A stretch of 64,000 bases of DNA, taken from Poa pratensis (taxonomy: Eukaryota > Streptophyta > Magnoliopsida > Poales > Poaceae). The notes under the pieces are model-generated. The model was not told where the DNA came from. It made no database searches and saw nothing but the letters and a program-made list of their open reading frames with translations. Positions within the stretch are counted from its first letter, which is position 1. Every line of letters begins with the position of its first letter. Where the stretch lies: NCBI GenBank assembly GCA_947311845.1, contig CAMZMU010000041.1, forward strand, positions 134,973,849 through 135,037,848. Direction: 5' to 3'. The translations under genes and the position numbers were made by a program. Below, in pieces: positions 10,530-23,000 of this stretch.

Positions 10530-13500
10530 ATGACCAAGGTCTTCATGGATGGAGGCAGCGGCATAAACATCATCTTCGCGGACACGCTCCGCAAAATGAA
10601 CAGGTCAGTCGAAAACCTCCCAAAATCTTCAAATACCTTCCACGGTATTGTTCCTGGCAAAGCAATTAGCCCAGAAGGCACCATACAACTCGACGTTACG
10701 TTCGGGGACAAAAGCCACTTCAGGACAGAGTCGATTGAGTTCGAGGTCGTCGACTGGAAATCACAATACCATGCTATTCTTGGTCGCCCGACGTTTGCTC
10801 GATTCATGGCGGTGCCACACTACGCGTACCTCACGCTGAAGATGCCAGGACCAAAGGGAGTCATTACTGTCCGTGGAAACTTTCAAAGGTCCGATGCTTG
10901 CGACCGCGAGTTCAGCAAAATCTCCGAGATGTTCGGGGTGGAAGAATCACTCGCCGACTGGCGATTACCAACGACCGCACACTCCTTCCAGAGCATAAGA
11001 AGTTGGCAGTCGACAGATCCTTCAATGCTACAAATGACACAAGGTCGCATCAGGTGCACCCGACCGATCCGTCCAAGACAGTCAACATATCTTCGAGCCT
11101 GCCTATCGCATAGGAAGGCGCGCTCGTCGAATTCCTCCGTGAGAACTGGGAAATATTTGCGTGGTGTCCAGCCGACATGCCAGGTATTCCCAGGGAATTC
11201 GCCGAGCACTCTCTCCAATTGTTTCCAGATGCAAAGCCAGTCAAGCAAACGATGCGTCGAATCTCCGGCCCAAAGCGAACCGCAGTCGAATCTGAAGTCG
11301 ACCGGTTACTCGCAGCAGGATTCATTAGGGAAATCAAGAAATCACAATGGGTGGCCAACCCCGTACTCGTAGAAAGAAGCATACAGACATCCTTCGGATG
11401 TGCGTGGACTTCACAGCGCTGAACAAGTGCTGTCCAAAGGATCACTTCCCGCTACCCCGAATCGACCAGATCGTCGACTCCACCGCCGGATGCGCACGAC
11501 TCTCCTTTCTGGATGCTTACTCAGGTTATCACCAGATAAGGATGAAGCAAGAAGACGAAGAAAAAACGGCGTTCATAACCCCACTCGGGGTCTACTGCTA
11601 CACAACTATGCCCTTTGGGCTCAAAAACGCGGGTGCAACATACCAGCGCATGATGCAGGACTGCCTCAAAAAGCAAATCGGACGCAACGTCCAGGTCTAC
11701 GTGGATGACATTGTCATTACCACAAGGGAAGAACACACACTACTCGACGATTTGAGGGAGACGTTCGCAAACCTCAAACGCTTCCATATCAAGCTCAATC
11801 CTAAGAAGTGTACGTTCGGCGTTCCAGCCGGGCAGCTCCTAGGGTACCTAGTCTCTGCCCGTGGAATCGAAGCAGACCCGGAGAAAATACAGGCCATCCT
11901 CACAATGCAAAGGCCTTCAAAGCTTCATGATGTGCAGAAACTAGCAGGACGAGTAGCAGCGCTCAGTCGATTCATCAGCAAACTGGGTGAAAAGGCTACC
12001 ATTCTATCGACTGATGAAGAAGGCGGACAAGTTCGAGTGGACGCCAGAAGCTGAAGCAGCCTTCACAGATCTCAAGCGGATCCTCACAAGCCCTCCGATC
12101 CTCGTCGCACCTAAGGAACGGGAACCACTCTACCTGTATGTCTCGGCTACAAACAGGGTGGTGAGCACCGTACTGGTAGTCGAACGCATGGAGGAGGGCA
12201 CATCCAAAGCATACAACGTCCAGTCTACTACCTAGCGAGGTTCTCTCCATATCAAAACAGCGGTACCCGCACTATCAAAAGCTGGCATACGCTGTATTCA
12301 TGTCCTCAAGGAAGTTGACACACTACTTCACCGAGCACCCGATCACCGTGGTAAGTAACTCAGCAATCGGTGATATCCTCACAAACCCCAATGCAACGGG
12401 TCGAGTCGCAAAATGGCTCATCGAGCTGGCTCCAAGAGACATCAAGTACGAGCACCCGAAGGCTATCAAAGCACAAGTCCTACCCGACTTCACAACCGAG
12501 TGGATAGAGGCCCAATTACCTGGAGCACCAGACGTGTCCAATTCCTGGACCATGTACTTCGATGGGTCCAAGAAACACGAAGGCGCAGGCGCAGGCGTCA
12601 TCCTCATATCACCAAAAGGGGACAAGCTACGTTATGTTTTGCAGATGGGATTCAAACTACCCTCCAATAACGAGGCTGAATACGAGGCTCTGATCCATGG
12701 CATGCGGATGGCAAAAGCACTTGGGTGCACTCGATTGATGATCTACGGCGACTCCAATCTCGTGGTGCAGCAAACAATGAAGGCCTGCGACGCAATCGCG
12801 GACAACATGATCGCTTATCGCGACCTGTACAACACACTGGAGGGCAGCTTCGAGGGCTGCGAGTTGAGGCACATAGGAAGGGAAAGTAACGAAGAAGCAG
12901 ACATGCTAGCCAATCTTGGCTCAACTGGCGCACAAATTCCACCTGGTGTCTTCCTCGAGCGCATCGAACACAGATCTATCAAGGAGAAACGAGAGCCTCC
13001 TCCGTCGACTACGCCACCCAAAAGCAAAGTGCCTAGCACAGAGGACCCCCCAGTCGAGGTATTTCTCATTGAGCCAACCTGGACTCAACCTTTTCTGGCT
13101 TACATACTCCGTGGCGAGCTACCAGATGACATAACCGAGTCCCGACGCGTGACTCGAAGATCAAAAGCATACACCGTTATCAACGGCGAGTTATACAAGC
13201 GCAGCATATCAGGTATGTTCCAAAGATGCATCGCATTCGAAGATGGCCAAGCCATACTTCGAGACATTCATGCAGGTACCTGTGGGCATCACGCCAGCAG
13301 TCGATCACTCGTAGCCAAAGCCTTTCGCGCAGGGTTTTACTGGCCTACAGCACTCAAAGACGCGGAGGACATAGTCAAAAGGTGCGTCGGCTGCCAGAAA
13401 TTCGCAACAAGGCCGCACGCACCCGCATCGGCGTTGAAGACTATACCGCTGGCCTGGCCTTTCGCCCAATGGGGGCTCGATATGGTTGGGCCACTCAAAA

Positions 13501-14313
13501 AATCATCGCATGGCGGGCATACTCACCTACTGGTGGCAGTCGACAAGTTCACAAAGTGGATCGAGGCGGTCCCCATCACAAATTCGACTGCTACTACGGC
13601 AGTCAACTTCATAAAGAGCATCATCTACCGCTTCGGTGTCCCAAACAGTATCATCACTGATAACGGCACAAACTTCACGGCTGAGGAGTTCAAAACCTTC
13701 TGCAAAGAGCAGGACATTACGCTCAACTACGCATCCGTGGCACATCCACAATCCAATGGCCAAGTCGAAAAGGCCAACGGACTTGTGACGAGTGGGATCA
13801 AGAAGCGCCTCCTGGTGCCACTCAAAAGAGCTGCGGGTGCTTGGGTCGAAGAACTACCATCTGTGCTATGGAGCCTACGCACAACTCCCAACACTTCTAC
13901 GCAGTTCACCCCATTCTTCATGGTCTATGGTGCAGAGGCAATTCTGCCATCAGATGTAAGGTTCAATGCGCCACGAGTTGAAGCATACAATGAAGAAGAC
14001 GCGGAAGAAGCACTCGAAGACGCAGTCGACTTGCTCGATGAGCGCGAGACACGGCCTTGGCCCGCACAGCTGTTTACCAGCAGGATCTCCGCAACTACCA
14101 TAGCCGTCGACTGCGAACCAGGTCCTTTGTTGTGGCGACCTGGTTCTTCGACTGAAGCAAAAGAAGGTGCACAAGCTCGCTTCCCCATGGGAAGGTCCCT
14201 TCATCATCACGGAGGTCCTTGGTGGAGGCGCATATCGACTGAAGCACGCGAAGACAGGCGAACTCTCTCATAATCCTTGGAACGTTGCGCATCTGCGCCG
14301 TTTCTACGCATAA
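10530..14313 (+). pseudogene. Element B copy 1 pol: protease, RT, RNase H, integrase
   Basis: The polyprotein cuts itself, copies RNA to DNA and inserts the product. The protease active site DGGSG is at 10548-10562. An in-frame UAG follows at 11111-11113. RT shows FLDAYSGYHQI and the catalytic YVDD at 11698-11709. An RNase H-like domain (YFDGS, NNEAEYEAL, GDSNLVV, NEEADMLANL) spans about 12550-12925. Integrase has an HH-CC zinc region (GHHASS, CVGCQK) and the D-D-E residues in GLDMVG, TDNGTNF and VEKANG. Frame is lost at several single-base gaps relative to copy 2 (near 10964, 11373, 11996, 12197, 12231, 14040 and 14134), most likely base-calling errors at a contig end. Confidence 0.85.
11111..11113 (+). 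other. In-frame UAG between protease and RT (B copy 1)
   Basis: TAG followed by GAAGGC lies in the reading frame of the protease and of the RT that starts ALVEFLRENWEIF. The same stop is at 20933-20935 and, on the minus strand, at 45021-45023. Element A has a UAG at the equivalent position. Confidence 0.8.
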
Positions 14314-14524
14314 AGTGCTCACAGTCATACAATGTAATAGGCTATATGTCGGATGGCTGCAGGTTTCAGACGCGCTCTTTTCCTTACCAGGGTACCTAAG
14401 GGGACTGGAAGGTTTTTAATGAGGCGGCCTGCAGCCTAACATTCAAAAGAGGAATAAAATCAATGTTCCTTCGACTTCTGTGACTACTACCCGCATAATT
14501 CATACCTTAACCGCACCCGAAACC
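14314..14524 (+). other. Element B copy 1 noncoding region after pol
   Basis: A short untranslated stretch between the pol stop (TAA 14311-14313) and the hairpin array. It contains AATAAAATCAATG near 14453, which could act as a poly(A) signal for sense transcripts, although the LTR is the more usual site. No open frame of note. Confidence 0.4.
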
Positions 14525-14798
14525 CTCGGGGGCTGTGTTATCGATCAAATGAGCTCTCGCTCTTGCAGAAACACAATGCCTTAGCCGCACCCGAATGCTC
14601 GGGGGCTGCGTAACAAGGATCCAAACAAAGACACAAAAACTCTGCAGCCGCACTCGAATACTCGGGGGCTGCACAGTCATTGGTTCACAACCAACACATA
14701 TTTCACAAACCCCGCTCGACTGACTCGGGGGCTCGACAAAAAATCAAAGTATACAAACTATACAATATACAAAGAGTCAAAAATTACACTCGGGGGCT
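14525..14798 (+). repeat. Array of five CTCGGGGGCT hairpin motifs, copy 1
   Basis: CTCGGGGGCT begins at 14525, 14598, 14661, 14724 and 14789, with spacings of 73, 63, 63 and 65 bp. Most units are preceded by CCCGA or CTCGA a few bases upstream, giving a small stem-loop (CCCGA-N4-TCGGG). The motif equals the polypurine tract just before the 3' LTR (CTCGGGGGCTAC at 29667-29678). The role is unknown: possible decoy or extra plus-strand primers, or structured RNA. Confidence 0.75.
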
Positions 14799-14837
14799 GC
14801 CCCCTATAAAAATTGCACTCGCAAACTATTCTAATCC

Positions 14838-17027
14838 TCAGGCTCGTCCTTTACGGGCAGCTCGGGACCGCAAAGCTGTTCGCGAGTGCACTCGATTAGT
14901 GTCTCCGCAGCTGGATCGTGTCATCCAGGTCTTTTGTTCGAGAACCTCTCCGGCTGCAGGTGTCCGCAACACCAACCTTGGTTTTCGACTACGCATATAC
15001 GCCATTGCAGCGTTGGCTCCAATCACAAGTCTCTGAGACAGCAACTCTCGAATGGGATTTGTTTGACGGAAGATGTTCAACAAAGCACGAATCCCTTGTG
15101 GTTGTGGCCCCGCAGGAAAAAGAGTCTCGTTCAGGCGAATAAACGCTGCCCGGCATAACTCCAGCAGTTCAGCACTTCGCCAGACGCGATCCTTCAGGGT
15201 GGCGAGTATGCGGGCATGGTACCTATCAAGCCAAAAGTGTTGACGCCCAGTCGTAGGGTCGTCAACCACGCTATCCAGACGCCCTTCCACGCGAATCTTT
15301 TCAGCCTGGAAGTTGTCGACAAAGCCTACAAACACGGGCGCACCAGTCAGATCAAAAGGACAATAGCTACGCAAAAAGCTTGTAAACAGAGCAAGACTCG
15401 AACTTACACTCGAGTTGCCTGTTCACAAGATCCATCTCCCCGAGCACATATTCCTCGCGTTGGGTGGCCAACGCGGGTCTCGCCCTCAATCGATTCAGCT
15501 CAGCCTGGGCGTCCTTCAGATCTTGCTCCATTCTCACAAATTTGGCCTTCATATACTCCATCACCTTGGCATCATTTACCATTGACCCTGGGATCGGGTG
15601 GTGATTGGAGCCTGCGAGGAACTAGTCGCAGTAGCAGGTTCTCGTGACTGTTCAAAGAGCATAATCACAAACACAAAGTTTGTGTCAGAAGCTAAAACTC
15701 ATGTCATAAGCATACAACTCTTCGAGTGAAAGACATTAGCAAAAGACTATTTGCATAAACAAGGTAGCACAAACAAAGCGCAGACTCGCGCAGTTCAGAA
15801 GGTATCATTACAAGGCATAAACAAAAGGGTAGCTACCCTAAACCTAAGATTCGATTTCCTAAGCAGACGATTGGCAGTCTCGAGTGCCCGGCGCTCCATG
15901 GTGGTCATAAAAACCTCGGCCAGTCGCGCGGCGGCTCCGCTCACCCCCTTCAGAGAAATGGGCTTCCCATCTGGCTTCCGAGGGAACGCAGACAGTGCTG
16001 CCTCGTAGTCGCAATCTATCCCATGTCCCATAAGAAGCTTGATGGTGGACTCGGATCCGCGTACCGTGTTGGCGCGAGCGAAACCCGCCATGGTGGACGT
16101 CCCGGGGCCAAACACGTCGGCGAAGTCGTCCGCCGTCGACGGCACTACGCCAGTCGGGAACACCACCTTGTATACAGCTCCAAGTGTGTTCGTCAATTTG
16201 GCGAGTGCGTCCTTCGCCTGGGTGCATACGGCGCCTAGGCCGCCCACAACCTGGTCCAGCGGAAGATCACCACTCGACACGTCCGCAGAGGCCGGTGCGC
16301 CAACAGCTTCTGCACAATAAACAAAAAGGCAAAAGTCATTTCATGACACTCGACAGTATATTATCATATCAAAAGGAGAAAAGATTACTCACCTCCCATG
16401 GCCTGCGCAAGTGCCGCGAGTTGGTCAGCATATCCTCGCTCGCGTGCAGCGGCTGAGTTGGTGGCGGCAGCCAGTTCTTTCTTCGATTCTTCGCGCTGTG
16501 CGGCGAGTGCATCTTCCAGCTCCTTCTTCTCGCCTGGCCCAGCAAAATCACGTGCATTCAATACTCGACAAAATCAAGCATTGCAAAAAGAAATTCGGCA
16601 AAACAAAAGCAAAAAGGAGAACTCACGACTGAGCCGCTCTAGCTCGGCGCGCATGGTGTCCCTCTCCTGCTCCACCTGGACATAAGCCTTGGCGGAATCT
16701 GCCAAGGTGTGGTAGAAGGGCTGCGAGCGAACGAGTTCAGCAAAAATTCAAACTTTCACAGACCTACAACTAAACGGGTCAAGCAAAAAGCTCCTTACGT
16801 GGTTCATCCACGGCTCAGGAGCCGCGACTGATGTCCCGATAACTGGAGTTGCCGCCTTGGTTGGCTCAACAACAGCATCAGTGGGTTGGCTGGGCAGCCT
16901 CGTTTCCAGTCGGTGCATAATTCGACTGCTCCAGGGTTGGAACATTTTCGACTGGAGGAGTCCCAGGCTGATTGTTTTCAGCGCTGTGGGCACACAACAA
17001 AGCAAAGACGGTCAGCAAATATGTGAC
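14838..17027 (-). pseudogene. Element B copy 1 antisense Transposase_28-type gene, cut by the gap
   Basis: This holds the last exons of the antisense gene described in full at 24726-28389. Readable pieces are the C-terminal exon (about 14838-15330), an acidic/coiled-coil exon (about 15410-15650), a large exon (about 15850-16315), two coiled-coil exons (about 16400-16535 and 16626-16720), and part of the exon containing EPWMNH (from about 16800). The N-terminal domain exon is missing because sequence stops at the N gap. A base is missing near 14922 relative to copy 2, which changes the last residues. Confidence 0.65.
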
Positions 17028-17040
17028 NNNNNNNNNNNNN
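17028..17040. other. Assembly gap of 13 N
   Basis: Thirteen N separate sequence equivalent to position 26860 (left) from sequence equivalent to 29814 in the LTR (right). The flanks are not adjacent within the element. A fixed 13-N gap is, to my knowledge, how optical-map hybrid scaffolding marks contigs judged to overlap without merging them. That fits a false duplication here. Confidence 0.9.
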
Positions 17041-17395
17041 GCAATAGTCGGTTTAGAGTTTCCTTACTTGTAAATCGAGTCGGTTACGAACACCCGAGAC
17101 CCAGCCTATTATTTAAGGACTGGGAGGGCCATCGAACCAGACCACGTACTTTCAGAGCCACCAAAACCCTAGCGAGATCGACATCTCGCCGGGACTCTTG
17201 TAACCATCATATTCACAAAGCAATAACAGACAGGCAGGACGTAGGGGTGTTACCTCCACACGAGGGCCCTGAACCTGGGTAAAATCTTTGCCCTGCTTGT
17301 CAGCCGACGATACTTCCAGCTCTACCACGTTCTCTCCCCCATATTCATAACCTAGGGACCTTAACCATGGGTCTTGATGAGTCTACCCCTCGTCA
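17041..17395 (+). repeat. Element B partial LTR after the gap
   Basis: This is the last 355 bp of a B LTR, missing about the first 135 bp. It is followed directly by the primer site at 17398-17415. If the gap marks overlapping contigs, this is a second reading of the 5' LTR at 7072-7560. Confidence 0.85.
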
Positions 17396-20000
17396 AGTGG
17401 CGCCGTCTGTGGGAAAGAATAGCGCTGGACTCGAAGTTTCGCCGGTCCCAACAGCAAACGGCAAATCGCCGATCACACCAGCAAACGGCAACTCGCCGAT
17501 CTCATCTGCAAACGGCAACTCGCCGGCCATGTCAGCAAACGCAACTCGCCATCCAGGCGACACACGGCGACTCGCCGACCTACTCGAAAAGCGGCGGCCT
17601 GCCCGCTTCACCCGCAAAAAGCGCATCTTCTCTTCCAATGAATTTCAATCCGCACTCGCCAGAGCTTCAGGAGGCGTTTTCTGGCCTTGAATCAGGTTTG
17701 AGCTTAACGTTGGAGCATTCAATTTTTTCGTAAACAACCTTGGTACGCAGGACTCGACAGATCCGCAACAACCGGTGCTGGGCGCACTCGAGGCTCCGTC
17801 GACTGCTCTCGCCCCGTCGTCGATTCCTGAAGCCTGCTCGCCCGCAACAACCATGTCGACCGGCGAGCTCGACAGGTTCATGATGACGGAACTCCAAGGG
17901 GAGAGGCAGAATCAGCATACCGCACAAGCAACGTCGACTTCAACCTACCACTCGACGAAAGTTTCGACTGCGGGATCTCCCTCGACGACTTCTACGAGCC
18001 CGCGATTCATAACGACAGCAACGTCGACTCGGAGATCTTCACCAACCAACCTCGGCTCAGACATCCATAATGGCCTCGCCAACACCGAGATGAGCATAGG
18101 CGAAACACGCTGACAACGAATTCGCCTCGAAGATCTACTCGATGAACATACTGGCTCTGACATGAGCCTCGACGGCGACGTCGAGTCCATGACTGGAATC
18201 GACAGCACATACACCTGTCCTCGGGTCACCCCATCAGGTCTACGTGGCCTTCACCGCAGAATCATCCGCAGACGCAGCCGCTCGCAGGCCTGCACAATTC
18301 CCATGCACGGTAACCATGCCGGATGGGGTCACAACCTTGACAATCACGGAGGAGATGGCAGCAAAAGCAGATAAAGTCATAAAGGAGTGCACAATGATGC
18401 CACCAAATTCACCCCAGAGGAGATGTTGACCTTCCAGTACTTCAACTGGCAGGAGTCAATTCGACTGCAAAACTACCGAGCGACGCTCGAGGAGCGCAAA
18501 AGGCAAGCCAGCCTCTCGAGTGCCCGAAGAAGGGAGCAATCCCTCGGGTCCACAATGCAACCAACCCCACGACCCAGGTCGCGGTTGGCAAGCCTTCCAG
18601 AACATGAAAGGGTAGCAATCACCCGTAACCTGTCGTTCATGACAGAGGACGCTAATGGAATCCCAGTGCCCAAAACTGCTGCGGGTGCATTATTCTCCGT
18701 AGGTGCTTACCTCAAGGCAATGCAACCTCCGGCGAATGACCCTAACGCAGCCCTGCATCGCCAACAACTCAAATCGCTAGCTCTAGCGGCACAGGCTATA
18801 CAGCCAGAAGATAAAACTCCAGCAAGGAATCGCGATCGCGACATAGTCGACTCACGACACGCAGCACATCATCGCAGTGGTCGCAGCCACCACTCGGATG
18901 AAGGAAGGAGAAGCACGCGCCGGCACAGGTCCAGCAGAAGCAGATCTCGAAGATCCTATAGCAGCGATTCATACTCTGATCGTGACCAGAGCCATGCGGA
19001 GCATTGTGCTTCACTCGACGCATCCGTGAGACGCGGATGCCCAAACGGTTCAAGTTGACAGGCGAACAACCCAAGTACAACGGTCGCCAAGAACCTTCTG
19101 GGTGGTTAGAAGATTACAGACTCGCCGTGGCATGCCAGCGTGGCACGAACACCACGGCGATGCAGTACATACGACTTATGCTCGAAGGAACTGCCCGCGA
19201 CTGGCTCAAGTCGCTCCCTCCATCATACGACTCGTGGGACGATTTCCGCAGAGACTTCATCAAAAACTTCGAGCCTCTGTGTGAGCGCCCGAAGACATTC
19301 GAGGAATTAAGGACATGCACTCAACGATCAGACGAGTCGTTGAGATCATACATACGGCGGTGGACCGAAATACGCAATTCGGTTGGCAAAGTGTCAGAAG
19401 ACAGGGCCATGGATGCCTTCATACAAGGTCTCGCCAGGAAGGACTTCAAAGAGGCACTTGGTCGTGAAAAGCCAACCTCCCTGGCTGACCTCATCAAAGT
19501 TGCGACTGAGTGGGCAGATGGAGAGGATTCTGTACGCAGATCCCGTGCTTCCCCAACACGCGACAACTACGAAAGCGGCAGTCGAGGCCGCAGAGATTCA
19601 TACAGAGAAGATCGCAGGCGCAAACGTTCCAAACGTCCTTACGACGATAACAGACCCGAGTTCATGGCGGCTGGATACACACAACCCGGGAAGACCAAGA
19701 TAGAAGCAATCGACGCTCGGATGATCGACGGGACAGTCGAGATCGCGAGCAGCGGAGCGACAGCTACAAAAGGCAAGAATGGCGCAAACGTAGCGACGCA
19801 AAACCCGAGCGGTCATTCGAGGAAAAGATGGACGACTGGTGCAGATTCCACCTCTTCAAGGGGGACGACGGAAAACTACGCTCCAATCACACCCTAAGGA
19901 ACTGCAGGGAATTCGACCAAATGGCGACTGACTACATGATACGACTCAAAAGGTACGGCCCAGCATGCTCAGCCCACGCCTGCACCCGCACCACAGCCGA
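17367..20000 (+). pseudogene. Element B copy 2 gag
   Basis: Gag as in copy 1, starting at ATG 17367 within the LTR. The clearest open parts are 18387-19058 (N-terminal half with a Ser/Arg-rich stretch) and 19004-19897 (gag core and basic tail). The Cys/His motif WCRFH...HTLRNC is at about 19836-19910 in another frame. Single-base losses relative to copy 1 occur near 17549, 17708, 18056, 18110, 18228, 18409 and 18985, and one extra A near 19691. All are simple indels with almost no nearby substitutions, so I treat most as base-calling errors rather than decay. Confidence 0.8.
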
Positions 20001-20005
20001 ACGCT

Positions 20006-23000
20006 GTGCCCGCTCTCATGGCGCCACAGCCGCCACCACAACCACCACCACAGCCTGCTCCAGGCGCAAACCTCGCAGGTGCCATACAACCCGTACTACG
20101 GGCGGAAGATGATCAATATCCACAGCCCCACGGGCAGATGTACATGATACAAAAGGGTCGCCCCTCCAACAGGCAGCAAAAGCTAATCACTAGACAAGTG
20201 AACATGGCTGTCATGGCACCTCCTGCCGTGCCAGATTTTCTGAAGGGATCGGAAACCATCATAAGCTTCAGTCGAGAGGATCATCCCCCAGCTGTAGTTC
20301 GACCAGGGCATGCGGCTCTGGTACTCGACGCGCAAATAGGAGGCTACGCCATGACCAAGGTCTTCATGGATGGAGGCAGCGGCATAAACATCATCTTCGC
20401 GGACACGCTCCGCAAAATGAACAGGTCAGTCGAAAACCTCCCAAAATCTTCAAATACCTTCCACGGTATTGTTCCTGGCAAAGCAATTAGCCCAGAAGGC
20501 ACCATACAACTCGACGTTACGTTCGGGGACAAAAGCCACTTCAGGACAGAGTCGATTGAGTTCGAGGTCGTCGACTGGAAATCACAATACCATGCTATTC
20601 TTGGTCGCCCGACGTTTGCTCGATTCATGGCGGTGCCACACTACGCGTACCTCACGCTGAAGATGCCAGGACCAAAGGGAGTCATCACTGTCCGTGGAAA
20701 CTTTCAAAGGTCCGATGCTTGCGACCGCGAGTTCAGCAAAATCTCCGAGATGTTCGGGGTGGAAGAATCACTCGCCGACTTGGCGATTACCAACGACCGC
20801 ACACTCCTTCCAGAGCATAAGAAGTTGGCAGTCGACAGATCCTTCAATGCTACAAATGACACAAGGTCGCATCAGGTGCACCCGACCGATCCGTCCAAGA
20901 CAGTCAACATATCTTCGAGCCTGCCTATCGCATAGGAAGGCGCGCTCGTCGAATTCCTCCGTGAGAACTGGGAAATATTTGCGTGGTGTCCAGCCGACAT
21001 GCCAGGTATTCCCAGGGAATTCGCCGAGCACTCTCTCCAATTGTTTCCAGATGCAAAGCCAGTCAAGCAAACGATGCGTCGAATCTCCGGCCCAAAGCGA
21101 ACCGCAGTCGAATCTGAAGTCGACCGGTTACTCGCAGCAGGATTCATTAGGGAAATCAAGAAATCACAATGGGTGGCCAACCCCGTACTCGTAGAAAAGA
21201 AGCATACAGACATCCTTCGGATGTGCGTGGACTTCACAGCGCTGAACAAGTGCTGTCCAAAGGATCACTTCCCGCTACCCCGAATCGACCAGATCGTCGA
21301 CTCCACCGCCGGATGCGCACGACTCTCCTTTCTGGATGCTTACTCAGGTTATCACCAGATAAGGATGAAGCAAGAAGACGAAGAAAAAACGGCGTTCATA
21401 ACCCCACTCGGGGTCTACTGCTACACAACTATGCCCTTTGGGCTCAAAAATGCGGGTGCAACATACCAGCGCATGATGCAGGACTGCCTCAAAAAGCAAA
21501 TCGGACGCAATGTCCAGGTCTACGTGGATGACATTGTCATTACCACAAGGGAGAACACACACTACTCGACGATTTGAGGGAGACGTTCGCAAACCTCAAA
21601 CGCTTCCATATCAAGCTCAATCCTAAGAAGTGTACGTTCGGCGTTCCAGCCGGGCAGCTCCTAGGGTACCTAGTCTCTGCCCGTGGAATCGAAGCAGACC
21701 CGGAGAAAATACAGGCCATCCTCACAATGCAAAGGCCTTCAAAGCTTCATGATGTGCAGAAACTAGCAGGACGAGTAGCAGCGCTCAGTCGATTCATCAG
21801 CAAACTGGGTGAAAAGGCTTTACCATTCTATCGACTGATGAAGAAGGCGGACAAGTTCGAGTGGACGCCAGAAGCTGAAGCAGCCTTCACAGATCTCAAG
21901 CGGATCCTCACAAGCCCTCCGATCCTCGTCGCACCTAAGGAACGGGAACCACTCTACCTGTATGTCTCGGCTACAAACAGGGTGGTGAGCACCGTACTGG
22001 TAGTCGAACGCATGGAGGAGGGACACATCCAAAGCATACAACGTCCAGTCTACTACCTAAGCGAGGTTCTCTCCATATCAAAACAGCGGTACCCGCACTA
22101 TCAAAAGCTGGCATACGCTGTATTCATGTCCTCAAGGAAGTTGACACACTACTTCACCGAGCACCCGATCACCGTGGTAAGTAACTCAGCAATCGGTGAT
22201 ATCCTCACAAACCCCAATGCAACGGGTCGAGTCGCAAAATGGCTCATCGAGCTGGCTCCAAGAGACATCAAGTACGAGCACCCGAAGGCTATCAAAGCAC
22301 AAGTCCTACCCGACTTCACAACCGAGTGGATAGAGGCCCAATTACCTGGAGCACCAGACGTGTCCAATTCCTGGACCATGTACTTCGATGGGTCCAAAAA
22401 CACGAAGGCGCAGGCGCAGGCGTCATCCTCATATCACCAAAAGGGGACAAGCTACGTTATGTTTTGCAGATGGGATTCAAACTACCCTCCAATAACGAGG
22501 CTGAATACGAGGCCCTGATCCATGGCATGCGGATGGCAAAAGCACTTGGGTGCACTCGATTGATGATCTACGGCGACTCCAATCTCGTGGTGCAGCAAAC
22601 AATGAAGGCCTGCGACGCAATCGCGGACAACATGATCGCTTATCGCGACCTGTACAACACACTGGAGGGCAGCTTCGAGGGCTGCGAGTTGAGGCACATA
22701 GGAAGGGAAAGTAACGAAGAAGCAGACATGCTAGCCAATCTTGGCTCAACTGGCGCACAAATTCCACCTGGTGTCTTCCTCGAGCGCATCGAACACAGAT
22801 CTATCAAGGAGAAACGAGAGCCTCCTCCGTCGACTACGCCACCCAAAAGCAAAGTGCCTAGCACAGAGGACCCCCCAGTCGAGGTATTTCTCATTGAGCC
22901 AACCTGGACTCAACCTTTTCTGGCTTACATACTCCGTGGCGAGCTACCAGATGACATAACCGAGTCCCGACGCGTGACTCGAAGATCAAAAGCATACACC

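Noticed and set aside
10530..14313. Reading the many frame breaks of element B as evidence of an old, dead element
   Set aside because: The breaks are single-base indels private to one of two otherwise near-identical copies, and the LTRs are very similar. Sequencing error is the better explanation.
16990..17027. A natural breakpoint or deletion in B before the N gap
   Set aside because: The sequence simply stops at N, and no junction sequence is available to judge.
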